This document shows positions 20,831-35,190 of a stretch of 64,000 bases of DNA, piece after piece. Under the pieces are notes generated by a model, which did not search any database, was not told the origin of the DNA, and was given only the letters and a program-made list of their open reading frames with translations. Origin of the DNA: Limnoperna fortunei (Eukaryota > Mollusca > Bivalvia > Mytilida > Modiolidae); assembly GCA_944474755.1 (NCBI GenBank), contig OX104114.1, positions 29,659,220 through 29,723,219 of the forward strand. Direction: 5' to 3'. Position numbers and translations under genes: made by a program. Each line of letters opens with the position of its first letter. Positions within the stretch are counted from its first letter, which is position 1.

Positions 20831-22554
20831 TTGAAAAGATGACTTTTCAGGAGGTCAACAGTGATGCTATTTTGACAGTTAAATTCAAAGGAATGTTACT
20901 TTCGATTCATTGTAATAGGGAAACCGTTTCTTTGTTCGGTAAAATACAGCAGTCGTGCATACCGGACGACACTCGATGGCATTTCAAAATAAATGATCAA
21001 GTAGAAAAAATGTTTGTTTCAGCTAGAACAACTCATGAAGACATAATTCAGATGTATATTTTAAGGATTTATCAATGCACAAACATTCAATCGCTGAAAT
21101 TTAGGGGGTACCGATGGGGCCTCGACATTTGATTTTTTCTGCCGATTTTCGATTTTGTTGACATTTATGCACATCCGAGATACTTGGTTGGGGTAAAATC
21201 GACATTCTAAATCGATTGGCGGCATTTTCGAAAGGCTAGGATTTATGGTTTTTCTGAAAATCGCGATTTTTGCATGAAAAACCTATCTTCAACTTTCATG
21301 ACCTGGAAATTTTTTTATCGTTCGTCAGAATGATTTCTACTGTAGCGACAAGTCAAGGACATCGATCCCCGAACTATTTGGCGTCCATTTTGTTTCACCA
21401 TTCTCTGTGGTCTAGGATGAAATCTGCACACTACATTCTTATGGGGTCCCTTAGAAACACCCCCCCCCCTTTTTATTTTTTGCAAGCTGGCGGAATACCC
21501 TCAAATTCCCCATATTTTTGCCCATGCCTGGCACCAAATTTTATTGCGACATGTAGCAAGCTAAAAAAACAAAGCGAATCCAAAGGTACAAAAATTCACA
21601 TGTCGCTGTACTGAAACCCAGGTGACCTTGACCTTTGACCTTGTGACCTTGGGCTAGGTCAAGGTGAAAGTTGACATTTTACCAATTACAAGTTATTGCC
21701 TATCTTTTACCGTTTCAAGGGAATAGCGATGGCGAGACAATGTCAAAATTTCAAACGTGACCTTGACCTTTGACCTTGTGTCCATTTTCAAGGTCAAGGT
21801 CAATGATGACCAATGATATAAGGTTTCATGTATATATCTGTTATAGTTACTGAGATATAGTGATCTAATGTAACTCACAATGCATATTATTGGTCTAAGG
21901 GGAGACAACTCTTATAAAATGTCAAATAAAAAAAGTGACGATTCAAGATCTTAATATGATACACATTTTGGTAAAGGTTTCAGTTCTCTATCTATTATAG
22001 TAAAGGAGAAGATCTGCACACAACCAAGGGTCAAAAATTAGAACATGACCTTGACCTTTGACCTTGTGACCTTTTTCAAGGTCAAGGTCAATGATGACCA
22101 ACTGTGAAATATCTAGTCTATATCACCTCTGGTTCATGAGTTACAATGGTACAAATTTTACTTCCAATAAATAAGGGGAAATAACTCCTACAAGGAGTCG
22201 TCAAAATACTTTGCGCGATATGTAACAAATTGTCGCAATCCATAGCTGACCATTTTGCAACAACTTTTATTGCGAAATCTTTTACGGTTTCATAGTTTAT
22301 CTGCACACAAGCTTTTCTGTAACAGGGGAGATAACTCCGTAAAGAACAAGTGTTCGGTGTGACAGGGTCAACTGCGAAAGCGTAATGTCTTATACACCCA
22401 TAGTACAAAAGGTCTTTTCGACATGTCGCGAAACAAAATTTATAATGGGAAAAGAAAAGTTGGCGGAAAAACAATAAGAATAATAATAATAATAATAATA
22501 AGAAACAGAAGAATAACAGTAAGGCTTCCCACTCGGAAGTGGAAAGCCTTAATA
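20330..22554 (+). repeat. u7, short type-A unit
   Basis: 2225 bp, haplotype 1GAGATG. No private change noticed, so it is close to the consensus of the u5-u16 domain. Confidence 0.95.
20504..20574 (-). pseudogene. tRNA-like head, u7
   Basis: Same as the u1 form. Confidence 0.5.
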
Positions 22555-24778
22555 ATATAGGTTCATTTGTGACTTCGCCACAAATAATCATGGCTTACCA
22601 CTTCCATCGACATTTTTTACACCGCGGCGTAAAAAAATTTCAGTTTTTTTTTTGTTTTTTCTATATAAAAAACCATAACTGCATAAAATATACGTGAAAC
22701 GTAGCAGAAAACCATGCAAAAATCATATGTCACATCCTAGGCTCGAACCGACGATGTCAGTCTTGCCAGCCCTCGTTGATACCACTGGACCACGGAAGAC
22801 GATATGCAGAAAGTCAAATTTTGACGTATATATACCTTCAATGTGTTTTCTACATTTAAAATACAGAGACATTTTGTAATGTTTTCGTGTATTTACCAAT
22901 GAAATAAATAAGAAAGACAGAAAATTCTTTGATTTTTATTTATAAAATACAAATAAAACGCATTGATTTGACTGGTGGAAACGACTAAAGTCACGTGACA
23001 ATTTTATATATTATCACGAAGTTGTTTTTTTTTTTTTTTTTTTTTTTTTTTTTGTTGAAAAGATGACTTTTCAGGAGGTCAACAGTGATGCTATTTTGAC
23101 AGTTTAATTCAAAGGAATGTTACTTTCGATTCATTGTAATAGGGAAACCGTTTCTTTGTTCGGTAAAATACAGCAGTCGTGCATACCGGACGACACTCGA
23201 TGGCATTTCAAAATAAATGATCAAGTAGAAAAAATGTTTGTTTCAGCTAGAACAACTCATGAAGACATAATTCAGATGTATATTTTAAGGATTTATCAAT
23301 GCACAAACATTCAATCGCTGAAATTTAGGGGGTACCGATGGGGCCTCGACATTTGATTTTTTCTGCCGATTTTCGATTTTGTTGACATTTATGCACATCC
23401 GAGATACTTGGTTGGGGTAAAATCGACATTCTAAATCGATTGGCGGCATTTTCGAAAGGCTAGGATTTATGGTTTTTCTGAAAATCGCGATTTTTGCATG
23501 AAAAACCTATCTTCAACTTTCATGACCTGGAAATTTTTTTATCGTTCGTCAGAATGATTTCTACTGTAGCGACAAGTCAAGGACATCGATCCCCGAACTA
23601 TTTGGCGTCCATTTTGTTTCACCATTCTCTGTGGTCTAGGATGAAATCTGCACACTACATTCTTATGGGGTCCCTTAGAAACACCCCCCCCCCTTTTTAT
23701 TTTTTGCAAGCTGGCGGAATACCCTCAAATTCCCCATATTTTTGCCCATGCCTGGCACCAAATTTTATTGCGACATGTAGCAAGCTAAAAAAACAAAGCG
23801 AATCCAAAGGTACAAAAATTCACATGTCGCTGTACTGAAACCCAGGTGACCTTGACCTTTGACCTTGTGACCTTGGGCTAGGTCAAGGTGAAAGTTGACA
23901 TTTTACCAATTACAAGTTATTGCCTATCTTTTACCGTTTCAAGGGAATAGCGATGGCGAGACAATGTCAAAATTTCAAACGTGACCTTGACCTTTGACCT
24001 TGTGTCCATTTTCAAGGTCAAGGTCAATGATGACCAATGATATAAGGTTTCATGTATATATCTGTTATAGTTACTGAGATATAGTGATCTAATGTAACTC
24101 ACAATGCATATTATTGGTCTAAGGGGAGACAACTCTTATAAAATGTCAAATAAAAAAAGTGACGATTCAAGATCTTAATATGATACACATTTTGGTAAAG
24201 GTTTCAGTTCTCTATCTATTATAGTAAAGGAGAAGATCTGCACACAACCAAGGGTCAAAAATTAGAACATGACCTTGACCTTTGACCTTGTGACCTTTTT
24301 CAAGGTCAAGGTCAATGATGACCAACTGTGAAATATCTAGTCTATATCACCTCTGGTTCATGAGTTACAATGGTACAAATTTTACTTCCAATAAATAAGG
24401 GGAAATAACTCCTACAAGGAGTCGTCAAAATACTTTGCGCGATATGTAACAAATTGTCGCAATCCATAGCTGACCATTTTGCAACAACTTTTATTGCGAA
24501 ATCTTTTACGGTTTCATAGTTTATCTGCACACAAGCTTTTCTGTAACAGGGGAGATAACTCCGTAAAGAACAAGTGTTCGGTGTGACAGGGTCAACTGCG
24601 AAAGCGTAATGTCTTATACACCCATAGTACAAAAGGTCTTTTCGACATGTCGCGAAACAAAATTTATAATGGGAAAAGAAAAGTTGGCGGAAAAACAATA
24701 AGAATAATAATAATAATAATAATAAGAAACAGAAGAATAACAGTAAGGCTTCCCACTCGGAAGTGGAAAGCCTTAATA
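22555..24778 (+). repeat. u8, short type-A unit
   Basis: 2224 bp, haplotype 1GTGATG. It is the only unit with T at site 3 but G at site 4, 23 bp away: a single-site conversion tract or an independent mutation that stops the 97-codon frame. Confidence 0.95.
22729..22799 (-). pseudogene. tRNA-like head, u8
   Basis: Same as the u1 form. Confidence 0.5.
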
Positions 24779-25247
24779 ATATAGGTTCATTTGTGACTTC
24801 GCCACAAATAATCATGGCTTACCACTTCCATCGACATTTTTTACACCGCGGCGTAAAAAAATTTCAGTTTTTTTTTTGTTTTTTCTATATAAAAAACCAT
24901 AACTGCATAAAATATACGTGAAACGTAGCAGAAAACCATGCAAAAATCATATGTCACATCCTAGGCTCGAACCGACGATGTCAGTCTTGCCAGCCCTCGT
25001 TGATACCACTGGACCACGGAAGACGATATGCAGAAAGTCAAATTTTGACGTATATATACCTTCAATGTGTTTTCTACATTTAAAATACAGAGACATTTTG
25101 TAATGTTTTCGTGTATTTACCAATGAAATAAATAAGAAAGACAGAAAATTCTTTGATTTTTATTTATAAAATACAAATAAAACGCATTGATTTGACTGGT
25201 GGAAACGACTAAAGTCACGTGACAATTTTATATATTATCACGAAGTT

Positions 25248-25279
<32 letters not shown>

Positions 25280-27005
25280 TTGAAAAGATGACTTTTCAGG
25301 AGGTCAACAGTGATGCTATTTTGACAGTTAAATTCAAAGGAATGTTACTTTCGATTCATTGTAATAGGGAAACCGTTTCTTTGTTCGGTAAAATACAGCA
25401 GTCGTGCATACCGGACGACACTCGATGGCATTTCAAAATAAATGATCAAGTAGAAAAAATGTTTGTTTCAGCTAGAACAACTCATGAAGACATAATTCAG
25501 ATGTATATTTTAAGGATTTATCAATGCACAAACATTCAATCGCTGAAATTTAGGGGGTACCGATGGGGCCTCGACATTTGATTTTTTCTGCCGATTTTCG
25601 ATTTTGTTGACATTTATGCACATCCGAGATACTTGGTTGGGGTAAAATCGACATTCTAAATCGATTGGCGGCATTTTCGAAAGGCTAGGATTTATGGTTT
25701 TTCTGAAAATCGCGATTTTTGCATGAAAAACCTATCTTCAACTTTCATGACCTGGAAATTTTTTTATCGTTCGTCAGAATGATTTCTACTGTAGCGACAA
25801 GTCAAGGACATCGATCCCCGAACTATTTGGCGTCCATTTTGTTTCACCATTCTCTGTGGTCTAGGATGAAATCTGCACACTACATTCTTATGGGGTCCCT
25901 TAGAAACACCCCCCCCCCCCTTTTTATTTTTTGCAAGCTGGCGGAATACCCTCAAATTCCCCATATTTTTGCCCATGCCTGGCACCAAATTTTATTGCGA
26001 CATGTAGCAAGCTAAAAAAACAAAGCGAATCCAAAGGTACAAAAATTCACATGTCGCTGTACTGAAACCCAGGTGACCTTGACCTTTGACCTTGTGACCT
26101 TGGGCTAGGTCAAGGTGAAAGTTGACATTTTACCAATTACAAGTTATTGCCTATCTTTTACCGTTTCAAGGGAATAGCGATGGCGAGACAATGTCAAAAT
26201 TTCAAACGTGACCTTGACCTTTGACCTTGTGTCCATTTTCAAGGTCAAGGTCAATGATGACCAATGATATAAGGTTTCATGTATATATCTGTTATAGTTA
26301 CTGAGATATAGTGATCTAATGTAACTCACAATGCATATTATTGGTCTAAGGGGAGACAACTCTTATAAAATGTCAAATAAAAAAAGTGACGATTCAAGAT
26401 CTTAATATGATACACATATTGGTAAAGGTTTCAGTTCTCTATCTATTCTAGTAAAGGAGAAGATCTGCACACAACCAAGGGTCAAAAATTAGAACATGAC
26501 CTTGACCTTTGACCTTGTGACCTTTTTCAAGGTCAAGGTCAATGATGACCAACTGTGAAATATCTAGTCTATATCACCTCTGGTTCATGAGTTACAATGG
26601 TACAAATTTTACTTCCAATAAATAAGGGGAAATAACTCCTACAAGGAGTCGTCAAAATACTTTGCGCGATATGTAACAAATTGTCGCAATCCATAGCTGA
26701 CCATTTTGCAACAACTTTTATTGCGAAATCTTTTACGGTTTCATAGTTTATCTGCACACAAGCTTTTCTGTAACAGGGGAGATAACTCCGTAAAGAACAA
26801 GTGTTCGGTGTGACAGGGTCAACTGCGAAAGCGTAATGTCTTATACACCCATAGTACAAAAGGTCTTTTCGACATGTCGCGAAACAAAATTTATAATGGG
26901 AAAAGAAAAGTTGGCGGAAAAACAATAAGAATAATAATAATAATAATAATAAGAAACAGAAGAATAACAGTAAGGCTTCCCACTCGGAAGTGGAAAGCCT
27001 TAATA
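24779..27005 (+). repeat. u9, short type-A unit
   Basis: 2227 bp, haplotype 1GAGATG, T30 and C12. Private changes: ACACATATTGG near 26414 and CTATTCTAG near 26446. Confidence 0.95.
24953..25023 (-). pseudogene. tRNA-like head, u9
   Basis: Same as the u1 form. Confidence 0.5.
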
Positions 27006-27179
27006 ATATAGGTTCATTTGTGACTTCGCCACAAATAATCATGGCTTACCACTTCCATCGACATTTTTTACACCGCGGCGTAAAAAAATTTCAGTTTTTT
27101 TTTTGTTTTTTCTATATAAAAAACCATAACTGCATAAAATATACGTGAAACGTAGCAGAAAACCATGCAAAAATCATAT

Positions 27180-27250
27180 GTCACATCCTAGGCTCGAACC
27201 GACGATGTCAGTCTTGCCAGCCCTCGTTGATACCACTGGACCACGGAAGA
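27180..27250 (-). pseudogene. tRNA-like head, u10
   Basis: Same as the u1 form. Confidence 0.5.
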
Positions 27251-27474
27251 CGATATGCAGAAAGTCAAATTTTGACGTATATATACCTTCAATGTGTTTT
27301 CTACATTTAAAATACAGAGACATTTTGTAATGTTTTCGTGTATTTACCAATGAAATAAATAAGAAAGACAGAAAATTCTTTGATTTTTATTTATAAAATA
27401 CAAATAAAACGCATTGATTTGACTGGTGGAAACGACTAAAGTCACGTGACAATTTTATATATTATCACGAAGTT

Positions 27475-27506
<32 letters not shown>

Positions 27507-29168
27507 TTGAAAAGATGACTTTTCAGGAGGTCAACAGTGATGCTATTTTGACAGTTAAATTCAAAGGAATGTTACTTTCGATTCATTGTAATAGGGAAAC
27601 CGTTTCTTTGTTCGGTAAAATACAGCAGTCGTGCATACCGGACGACACTCGATGGCATTTCAAAATAAATGATCAAGTAGAAAAAATGTTTGTTTCAGCT
27701 AGAACAACTCATGAAGACATAATTCAGATGTATATTTTAAGGATTTATCAATGCACAAACATTCAATCGCTGAAATTTAGGGGGTACCGATGGGGCCTCG
27801 ACATTTGATTTTTTCTGCCGATTTTCGATTTTGTTGACATTTATGCACATCCGAGATACTTGGTTGGGGTAAAATCGACATTCTAAATCGATTGGCGGCA
27901 TTTTCGAAAGGCTAGGATTTATGGTTTTTCTGAAAATCGCGATTTTTGCATGAAAAACCTATCTTCAACTTTCATGACCTGGAAATTTTTTTATCGTTCG
28001 TCAGAATGATTTCTACTGTAGCGACAAGTCAAGGACATCGATCCCCGAACTATTTGGCGTCCATTTTGTTTCACCATTCTCTGTGGTCTAGGATGAAATC
28101 TGCACACTACATTCTTATGGGGTCCCTTAGAAACACCCCCCCCCCTTTTTATTTTTTGCAAGCTGGCGGAATACCCTCAAATTCCCCATATTTTTGCCCA
28201 TGCCTGGCACCAAATTTTATTGCGACATGTAGCAAGCTAAAAAAACAAAGCGAATCCAAAGGTACAAAAATTCACATGTCGCTGTACTGAAACCCAGGTG
28301 ACCTTGACCTTTGACCTTGTGACCTTGGGCTAGGTCAAGGTGAAAGTTGACATTTTACCAATTACAAGTTATTGCCTATCTTTTACCGTTTCAAGGGAAT
28401 AGCGATGGCGAGACAATGTCAAAATTTCAAACGTGACCTTGACCTTTGACCTTGTGTCCATTTTCAAGGTCAAGGTCAATGATGACCAATGATATAAGGT
28501 TTCATGTATATATCTGTTATAGTTACTGAGATATAGTGATCTAATGTAACTCACAATGCATATTATTGGTCTAAGGGGAGACAACTCTTATAAAATGTCA
28601 AATAAAAAAAGTGACGATTCAAGATCTTAATATGATACACATTTTGGTAAAGGTTTCAGTTCTCTATCTATTATAGTAAAGGAGAAGATCTGCACACAAC
28701 CAAGGGTCAAAAATTAGAACATGACCTTGACCTTTGACCTTGTGACCTTTTTCAAGGTCAAGGTCAATGATGACCAACTGTGAAATATCTAGTCTATATC
28801 ACCTCTGGTTCATGAGTTACAATGGTACAAATTTTACTTCCAATAAATAAGGGGAAATAACTCCTACAAGGAGTCGTCAAAATACTTTGCGCGATATGTA
28901 ACAAATTGTCGCAATCCATAGCTGACCATTTTGCAACAACTTTTATTGCGAAATCTTTTACGGTTTCATAGTTTATCTGCACACAAGCTTTTCTGTAACA
29001 GGGGAGATAACTCCGTAAAGAACAAGTGTTCGGTGTGACAGGGTCAACTGCGAAAGCGTAATGTCTTATACACCCATAGTACAAAAGGTCTTTTCGACAT
29101 GTCGCGAAACAAAATTTATAATGGGAAAAGAAAAGTTGGCGGAAAAACAATAAGAATAATAATAATAA

Positions 29169-30740
29169 ATATAAGTTCATTGGTTCTACCGAACAAATGA
29201 TAGGCTTTCCGCTTATCGCAAAAATGACCTTGACATTGACTCTGGTTTATGGAAATTGGCTTTTCTTTTCAAAAAAAAAACAAACGAAAGAAAAAACCAT
29301 TCGGCTATCTTTCGAAATAAAAAAGGTTAAAAAATAGGACGTTAATTGACATAAATGCCCTTGACCAGCAAGTTTTTGATATTTGCATACTTAATGCTTT
29401 AAAAACAAAGCATGTATTAAGATTTACCATTTAATTTACACGAAAAAGCAGAATTTCCGAAAAATATGTTTTGACCTTGACTTCTGTCAATATGACCTTG
29501 ACCATGCTGAGGGTCAATAAAGGACAAACAGTGCAGATCCTATGTCAATATGTCGTATAATTATGAAGAAATGACTATTTATCATAAATACCAAAATTTA
29601 TAAGATGACCTTGACCTTTGACCTTGTTTCTATTTTCAAGGTCAAGGGTCATACTGGTCTATAGTGAAGACCCAATGCCTCTACTATCAATAGTTGATAA
29701 GTAATTAATGAAAACCTAATTATCAGTGGTAGTAATGGGGGATAACTCCTATAAGATGAAGTCGGATCCTTTCCCTCCAAATGTAAAAAAGTTGCACCTT
29801 AATGAGACCAACATTTTATCCATTATAACTTATAGCTTATCTTTTACCGTTTCAATGCAATAGCGATGACAAGACAATGTCAAAATTTCAAACGTGACCT
29901 TGACCTTTGACCTTGTGTCCATTTTCAAGGTCAAGGTCAATGATGACCAATGATATAAGGTTTCATATAAATATCTGTTATAGTAACTGAGATATGGTGA
30001 TATAATGTAATTCACAATATATTTTATTGGTCTAGGGGAGATAACTCTTATAAAAATGTCAAATAAAAAAAGTGACGATTCAAGATCTTAATATGATACA
30101 CATTTTGGTAAAGGTTTCAGTTCTCTATCTATTATAGTAAAGGAGGAGATCTGCACACAACAAAGGGTCAAAAATTAGAACATGACCTTGACCTTTGACC
30201 TTGTGACCTTTTTCAAGGTCAAGGTCAATGATGACCAACTGTGAAATATCTAGTCTCTATCACCTCTGGTTCATGAGTTACAATGCTACAAAATGTACTT
30301 CCAATAAATAAGGGGAAATAACTCCTGCAAGGAGTCGTCAAAATACTTTGCGCGATATGTAACAAATTGTCGCGATCAATAGCTGACCATTTTGCAAAAA
30401 GTTTTATTGCGAAATCTTTTACGGTTTCATAGTTTATCTGCACACAAGCTTTTCTGTAAAAGGGGAGATAACTCCGTAAAGAACAAGTGTTCGGTGAGCC
30501 AGGGTTAACTGCGAAAGCGTAATGTCTCATACATCCATAGTACAAAATGTCTTTACGACATGTCGCGAAACAAAATTTATAATGGGAAAAGAAAACTTGG
30601 CGGAAAAAAAAGAATAATAATAATAATAAACAGACAAATAACAGGAAGGCTTTCCACTCGGAAAGTGGAAAGCCTTAATAATAATAAGAAACAGAAGAAT
30701 AACAGTAAGGCTTCCCACTCGGAAGTGGAAAGCCTTAATA
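29169..30740 (+). repeat. Diverged type-B monomer of u10 (B-prime)
   Basis: 1572 bp. The first ~450 bp match other type-B copies only in patches (TAGGACGT, GACCATGCTG, ATGACCTTGACC), while the last ~1 kb is much closer to them. It has its own stem-loop, a C-to-A-rich stretch with A10 near 29271, and the H1 doublet at its end. It looks like an older branch of type B embedded in a young array. Confidence 0.85.
29177..29200. repeat. Stem-loop, sequence version 4 (u10 type B)
   Basis: TCATTGGTTC, loop TACC, GAACAAATGA: a 10-bp stem with one mismatch. Same place as versions 1-3, following ATATAAG. Confidence 0.75.
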
Positions 30741-31209
30741 ATATAGGTTCATTTGTGACTTCGCCACAAATAATCATGGCTTACCACTTCCATCGACATT
30801 TTTTACACCGCGGCGTAAAAAAATTTCAGTTTTTTTTTTGTTTTTTCTATATAAAAAACCATAACTGCATAAAATATACGTGAAACGTAGCAGAAAACCA
30901 TGCAAAAATCATATGTCACATCCTAGGCTCGAACCGACGATGTCAGTCTTGCCAGCCCTCGTTGATACCACTGGACCACGGAAGACGATATGCAGAAAGT
31001 CAAATTTTGACGTATATATACCTTCAATGTGTTTTCTACATTTAAAATACAGAGACATTTTGTAATGTTTTCGTGTATTTACCAATGAAATAAATAAGAA
31101 AGACAGAAAATTCTTTGATTTTTATTTATAAAATACAAATAAAACGCATTGATTTGACTGGTGGAAACGACTAAAGTCACGTGACAATTTTATATATTAT
31201 CACGAAGTT

Positions 31210-31241
<32 letters not shown>

Positions 31242-32965
31242 TTGAAAAGATGACTTTTCAGGAGGTCAACAGTGATGCTATTTTGACAGTTAAATTCAAA
31301 GGAATGTTACTTTCGATTCATTGTAATAGGGAAACCGTTTCTTTGTTCGGTAAAATACAGCAGTCGTGCATACCGGACGACACTCGATGGCATTTCAAAA
31401 TAAATGATCAAGTAGAAAAAATGTTTGTTTCAGCTAGAACAACTCATGAAGACATAATTCAGATGTATATTTTAAGGATTTATCAATGCACAAACATTCA
31501 ATCGCTGAAATTTAGGGGGTACCGATGGGGCCTCGACATTTGATTTTTTCTGCCGATTTTCGATTTTGTTGACATTTATGCACATCCGAGATACTTGGTT
31601 GGGGTAAAATCGACATTCTAAATCGATTGGCGGCATTTTCGAAAGGCTAGGATTTATGGTTTTTCTGAAAATCGCGATTTTTGCATGAAAAACCTATCTT
31701 CAACTTTCATGACCTGGAAATTTTTTTATCGTTCGTCAGAATGATTTCTACTGTAGCGACAAGTCAAGGACATCGATCCCCGAACTATTTGGCGTCCATT
31801 TTGTTTCACCATTCTCTGTGGTCTAGGATGAAATCTGCACACTACATTCTTATGGGGTCCCTTAGAAACACCCCCCCCCCTTTTTATTTTTTGCAAGCTG
31901 GCGGAATACCCTCAAATTCCCCATATTTTTGCCCATGCCTGGCACCAAATTTTATTGCGACATGTAGCAAGCTAAAAAAACAAAGCGAATCCAAAGGTAC
32001 AAAAATTCACATGTCGCTGTACTGAAACCCAGGTGACCTTGACCTTTGACCTTGTGACCTTGGGCTAGGTCAAGGTGAAAGTTGACATTTTACCAATTAC
32101 AAGTTATTGCCTATCTTTTACCGTTTCAAGGGAATAGCGATGGCGAGACAATGTCAAAATTTCAAACGTGACCTTGACCTTTGACCTTGTGTCCATTTTC
32201 AAGGTCAAGGTCAATGATGACCAATGATATAAGGTTTCATGTATATATCTGTTATAGTTACTGAGATATAGTGATCTAATGTAACTCACAATGCATATTA
32301 TTGGTCTAAGGGGAGACAACTCTTATAAAATGTCAAATAAAAAAAGTGACGATTCAAGATCTTAATATGATACACATTTTGGTAAAGGTTTCAGTTCTCT
32401 ATCTATTATAGTAAAGGAGAAGATCTGCACACAACCAAGGGTCAAAAATTAGAACATGACCTTGACCTTTGACCTTGTGACCTTTTTCAAGGTCAAGGTC
32501 AATGATGACCAACTGTGAAATATCTAGTATATATCACCTCTGGTTCATGAGTTACAATGGTACAAATTTTACTTCCAATAAATAAGGGGAAATAACTCCT
32601 ACAAGGAGTCGTCAAAATACTTTGCGCGATATGTAACAAATTGTCGCAATCCATAGCTGACCATTTTGCAACAACTTTTATTGCGAAATCTTTTACGGTT
32701 TCATAGTTTATCTGCACACAAGCTTTTCTGTAACAGGGGAGATAACTCCGTAAAGAACAAGTGTTCGGTGTGACAGGGTCAACTGCGAAAGCGTAATGTC
32801 TTATACACCCATAGTACAAAAGGTCTTTTCGACATGTCGCGAAACAAAATTTATAATGGGAAAAGAAAAGTTGGCGGAAAAACAATAAGAATAATAATAA
32901 TAATAATAATAAGAAACAGAAGAATAACAGTAAGGCTTCCCACTCGGAAGTGGAAAGCCTTAATA
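30741..32965 (+). repeat. u11, short type-A unit
   Basis: 2225 bp, haplotype 1GAGATG. CTAGTATATATC at 32529 (others CTAGTCTATATC) is shared only with u12. Confidence 0.95.
30915..30985 (-). pseudogene. tRNA-like head, u11
   Basis: Same as the u1 form. Confidence 0.5.
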
Positions 32966-33434
32966 ATATAGGTTCATTTGTGACTTCGCCACAAATAATC
33001 ATGGCTTACCACTTCCATCGACATTTTTTACACCGCGGCGTAAAAAAATTTCAGTTTTTTTTTTGTTTTTTCTATATAAAAAACCATAACTGCATAAAAT
33101 ATACGTGAAACGTAGCAGAAAACCATGCAAAAATCATATGTCACATCCTAGGCTCGAACCGACGATGTCAGTCTTGCCAGCCCTCGTTGATACCACTGGA
33201 CCACGGAAGACGATATGCAGAAAGTCAAATTTTGACGTATATATACCTTCAATGTGTTTTCTACATTTAAAATACAGAGACATTTTGTAATGTTTTCGTG
33301 TATTTACCAATGAAATAAATAAGAAAGACAGAAAATTCTTTGATTTTTATTTATAAAATACAAATAAAACGCATTGATTTGACTGGTGGAAACGACTAAA
33401 GTCACGTGACAATTTTATATATTATCACGAAGTT

Positions 33435-33466
<32 letters not shown>

Positions 33467-35190
33467 TTGAAAAGATGACTTTTCAGGAGGTCAACAGTGA
33501 TGCTATTTTGACAGTTAAATTCAAAGGAATGTTACTTTCGATTCATTGTAATAGGGAAACCGTTTCTTTGTTCGGTAAAATACAGCAGTCGTGCATACCG
33601 GACGACACTCGATGGCATTTCAAAATAAATGATCAAGTAGAAAAAATGTTTGTTTCAGCTAGAACAACTCATGAAGACATAATTCAGATGTATATTTTAA
33701 GGATTTATCAATGCACAAACATTCAATCGCTGAAATTTAGGGGGTACCGATGGGGCCTCGACATTTGATTTTTTCTGCCGATTTTCGATTTTGTTGACAT
33801 TTATGCACATCCGAGATACTTGGTTGGGGTAAAATCGACATTCTAAATCGATTGGCGGCATTTTCGAAAGGCTAGGATTTATGGTTTTTCTGAAAATCGC
33901 GATTTTTGCATGAAAAACCTATCTTCAACTTTCATGACCTGGAAATTTTTTTATCGTTCGTCAGAATGATTTCTACTGTAGCGACAAGTCAAGGACATCG
34001 ATCCCCGAACTATTTGGCGTCCATTTTGTTTCACCATTCTCTGTGGTCTAGGATGAAATCTGCACACTACATTCTTATGGGGTCCCTTAGAAACACCCCC
34101 CCCCCTTTTTATTTTTTGCAAGCTGGCGGAATACCCTCAAATTCCCCATATTTTTGCCCATGCCTGGCACCAAATTTTATTGCGACATGTAGCAAGCTAA
34201 AAAAACAAAGCGAATCCAAAGGTACAAAAATTCACATGTCGCTGTACTGAAACCCAGGTGACCTTGACCTTTGACCTTGTGACCTTGGGCTAGGTCAAGG
34301 TGAAAGTTGACATTTTACCAATTACAAGTTATTGCCTATCTTTTACCGTTTCAAGGGAATAGCGATGGCGAGACAATGTCAAAATTTCAAACGTGACCTT
34401 GACCTTTGACCTTGTGTCCATTTTCAAGGTCAAGGTCAATGATGACCAATGATATAAGGTTTCATGTATATATCTGTTATAGTTACTGAGATATAGTGAT
34501 CTAATGTAACTCACAATGCATATTATTGGTCTAAGGGGAGACAACTCTTATAAAATGTCAAATAAAAAAAGTGACGATTCAAGATCTTAATATGATACAC
34601 ATTTTGGTAAAGGTTTCAGTTCTCTATCTATTATAGTAAAGGAGAAGATCTGCACACAACCAAGGGTCAAAAATTAGAACATGACCTTGACCTTTGACCT
34701 TGTGACCTTTTTCAAGGTCAAGGTCAATGATGACCAACTGTGAAATATCTAGTATATATCACCTCTGGTTCATGAGTTACAATGGTACAAATTTTACTTC
34801 CAATAAATAAGGGGAAATAACTCCTACAAGGAGTCGTCAAAATACTTTGCGCGATATGTAACAAATTGTCGCAATCCATAGCTGACCATTTTGCAACAAC
34901 TTTTATTGCGAAATCTTTTACGGTTTCATAGTTTATCTGCACACAAGCTTTTCTGTAACAGGGGAGATAACTCCGTAAAGAACAAGTGTTCGGTGTGACA
35001 GGGTCAACTGCGAAAGCGTAATGTCTTATACACCCATAGTACAAAAGGTCTTTTCGACATGTCGCGAAACAAAATTTATAATGGGAAAAGAAAAGTTGGC
35101 GGAAAAACAATAAGAATAATAATAATAATAATAATAAGAAACAGAAGAATAACAGTAAGGCTTCCCACTCGGAAGTGGAAAGCCTTAATA
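32966..35190 (+). repeat. u12, short type-A unit
   Basis: 2225 bp, haplotype 1GAGATG. Same length as u11 and the same private A (34754), marking u11-u12 as a recent one-step duplication. Confidence 0.95.
33140..33210 (-). pseudogene. tRNA-like head, u12
   Basis: Same as the u1 form. Confidence 0.5.

Larger units (their letters stand above)
27006..30740 (+). repeat. u10, long unit with a diverged type-B monomer
   Basis: 3735 bp, haplotype 1GAGATG. Type-A part 27006-29168 is ordinary. The type-B part 29169-30740 is the outlier among the six. Confidence 0.95.
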
